Shown piece after piece: positions 63,901 through 64,000 of a stretch of 64,000 bases of DNA. The DNA is from Paralithodes platypus (Eukaryota; Arthropoda; Malacostraca; Decapoda; Lithodidae), in NCBI GenBank assembly GCA_032716605.1, contig CM064492.1, forward strand, positions 50,661,975 through 50,725,974, in the 5' to 3' direction. Each line of letters begins with the position of its first letter. Within the stretch, counting starts at the first letter, position 1. The position numbers and the translations under genes were made by a program. The notes beneath the pieces were generated by a model. The model was not told where the DNA came from. It was given only the letters and a program-made list of their open reading frames with translations, and searched no databases.

Positions 63901-64000
63901 GCGAGAGCGAGAGAGAGTGAACAGTTTTCCGTGTGCTACTTTATCAAAGAGCGAGAGCGAGAGAGAGTGAACAGTTTTCCGTGTGCTACTTTATCAAAGA
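63871..64000. repeat. 50-bp tandem repeat at window edge
   Basis: ACAGTTTTCCGTGTGCTACT, TTATCAAAGA, GCGAGAGCGAGAGAGAGTGA repeated at 63871, 63921 and 63971 without mismatch. The first part of each unit is L5 RT sequence and the rest a GA spacer. It continues beyond the window. Confidence 0.95.

Overview
This window looks like non-coding, repeat-saturated nuclear DNA from an invertebrate, most likely a crustacean such as a decapod. The reasons are long GA, AT, CA and trinucleotide microsatellites, many CR1-type LINE fragments, a Ty3/gypsy element with an arthropod-style initiator, and dense palindromic MITEs. The organism assignment is an inference. I found no convincing host protein-coding gene, rRNA or intact tRNA. 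Nearly every protein-like reading frame belongs to a transposable element or is translation of a simple repeat.

Layout. 0-6.5 kb: a TTAA-flanked palindromic MITE, a GA tract holding a 5'-truncated CR1-like LINE (L1, minus strand), two MITEs with GTACAGTT ends, and further palindromic MITEs. 6.8-14.6 kb: one LTR retrotransposon inserted in an AT microsatellite. It has two ~1.48 kb LTRs (about 19 substitutions between them by eye), a primer-binding site, a 1327-codon Gag-PR-INT-RT frame and a polypurine tract. Its integrase lies upstream of its reverse transcriptase, the arrangement known for Gmr1-like Ty3/gypsy elements. The RT breaks off near its catalytic box and RNase H is missing. 15-22 kb: an unrecognised minus-strand ORF, a gypsy gag fragment welded to an opposite-strand LINE RT fragment, then unclassified DNA with C-tracts and a tRNA-like repeat. 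22.8-26.6 kb: a second, longer CR1-like copy (L2) sitting inside a ~40-bp minisatellite. 27-36 kb: LINE 3' ends, palindromic MITEs, an inverted pair of tRNA-like sequences, and a third type of RT (L7). 36.8-43 kb: MITE clusters, an ATC-rich tract, a 20-bp minisatellite and a G-run/GAC region. 42.3-45.9 kb: two more CR1-like copies (L3, L4), L3 being inserted in a MITE. 46-58 kb: MITE copies, an 18-bp and a 14-bp minisatellite, and a decayed LINE of another clade (L8) carrying two nested TA-flanked DNA transposons. 58-64 kb: unclassified AT-rich DNA, a promoter-like CCAAT/TATA stretch, a TIR element, a 21-bp minisatellite, and a decayed CR1 copy (L5) that runs off the window into a 50-bp tandem repeat.

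How the parts relate. Two palindromic families (called F1 and F2 here) share the core GGCGAGCGATAGCGAGCC and TTAA ends. A third family (F3) has TTAA or TTA ends and inner ends like GTACCGGCGACGTC. Together they account for more than 30 pieces and are the dominant signal. CR1-like copies supplied the RT fragments and probably seeded the 40-bp minisatellite. Insertions are repeatedly nested (LINE in MITE, MITE in minisatellite, MITE in MITE, DNA transposon in LINE), so relative ages can be read off. All coordinates of decayed elements are by eye and may be off by several bases.
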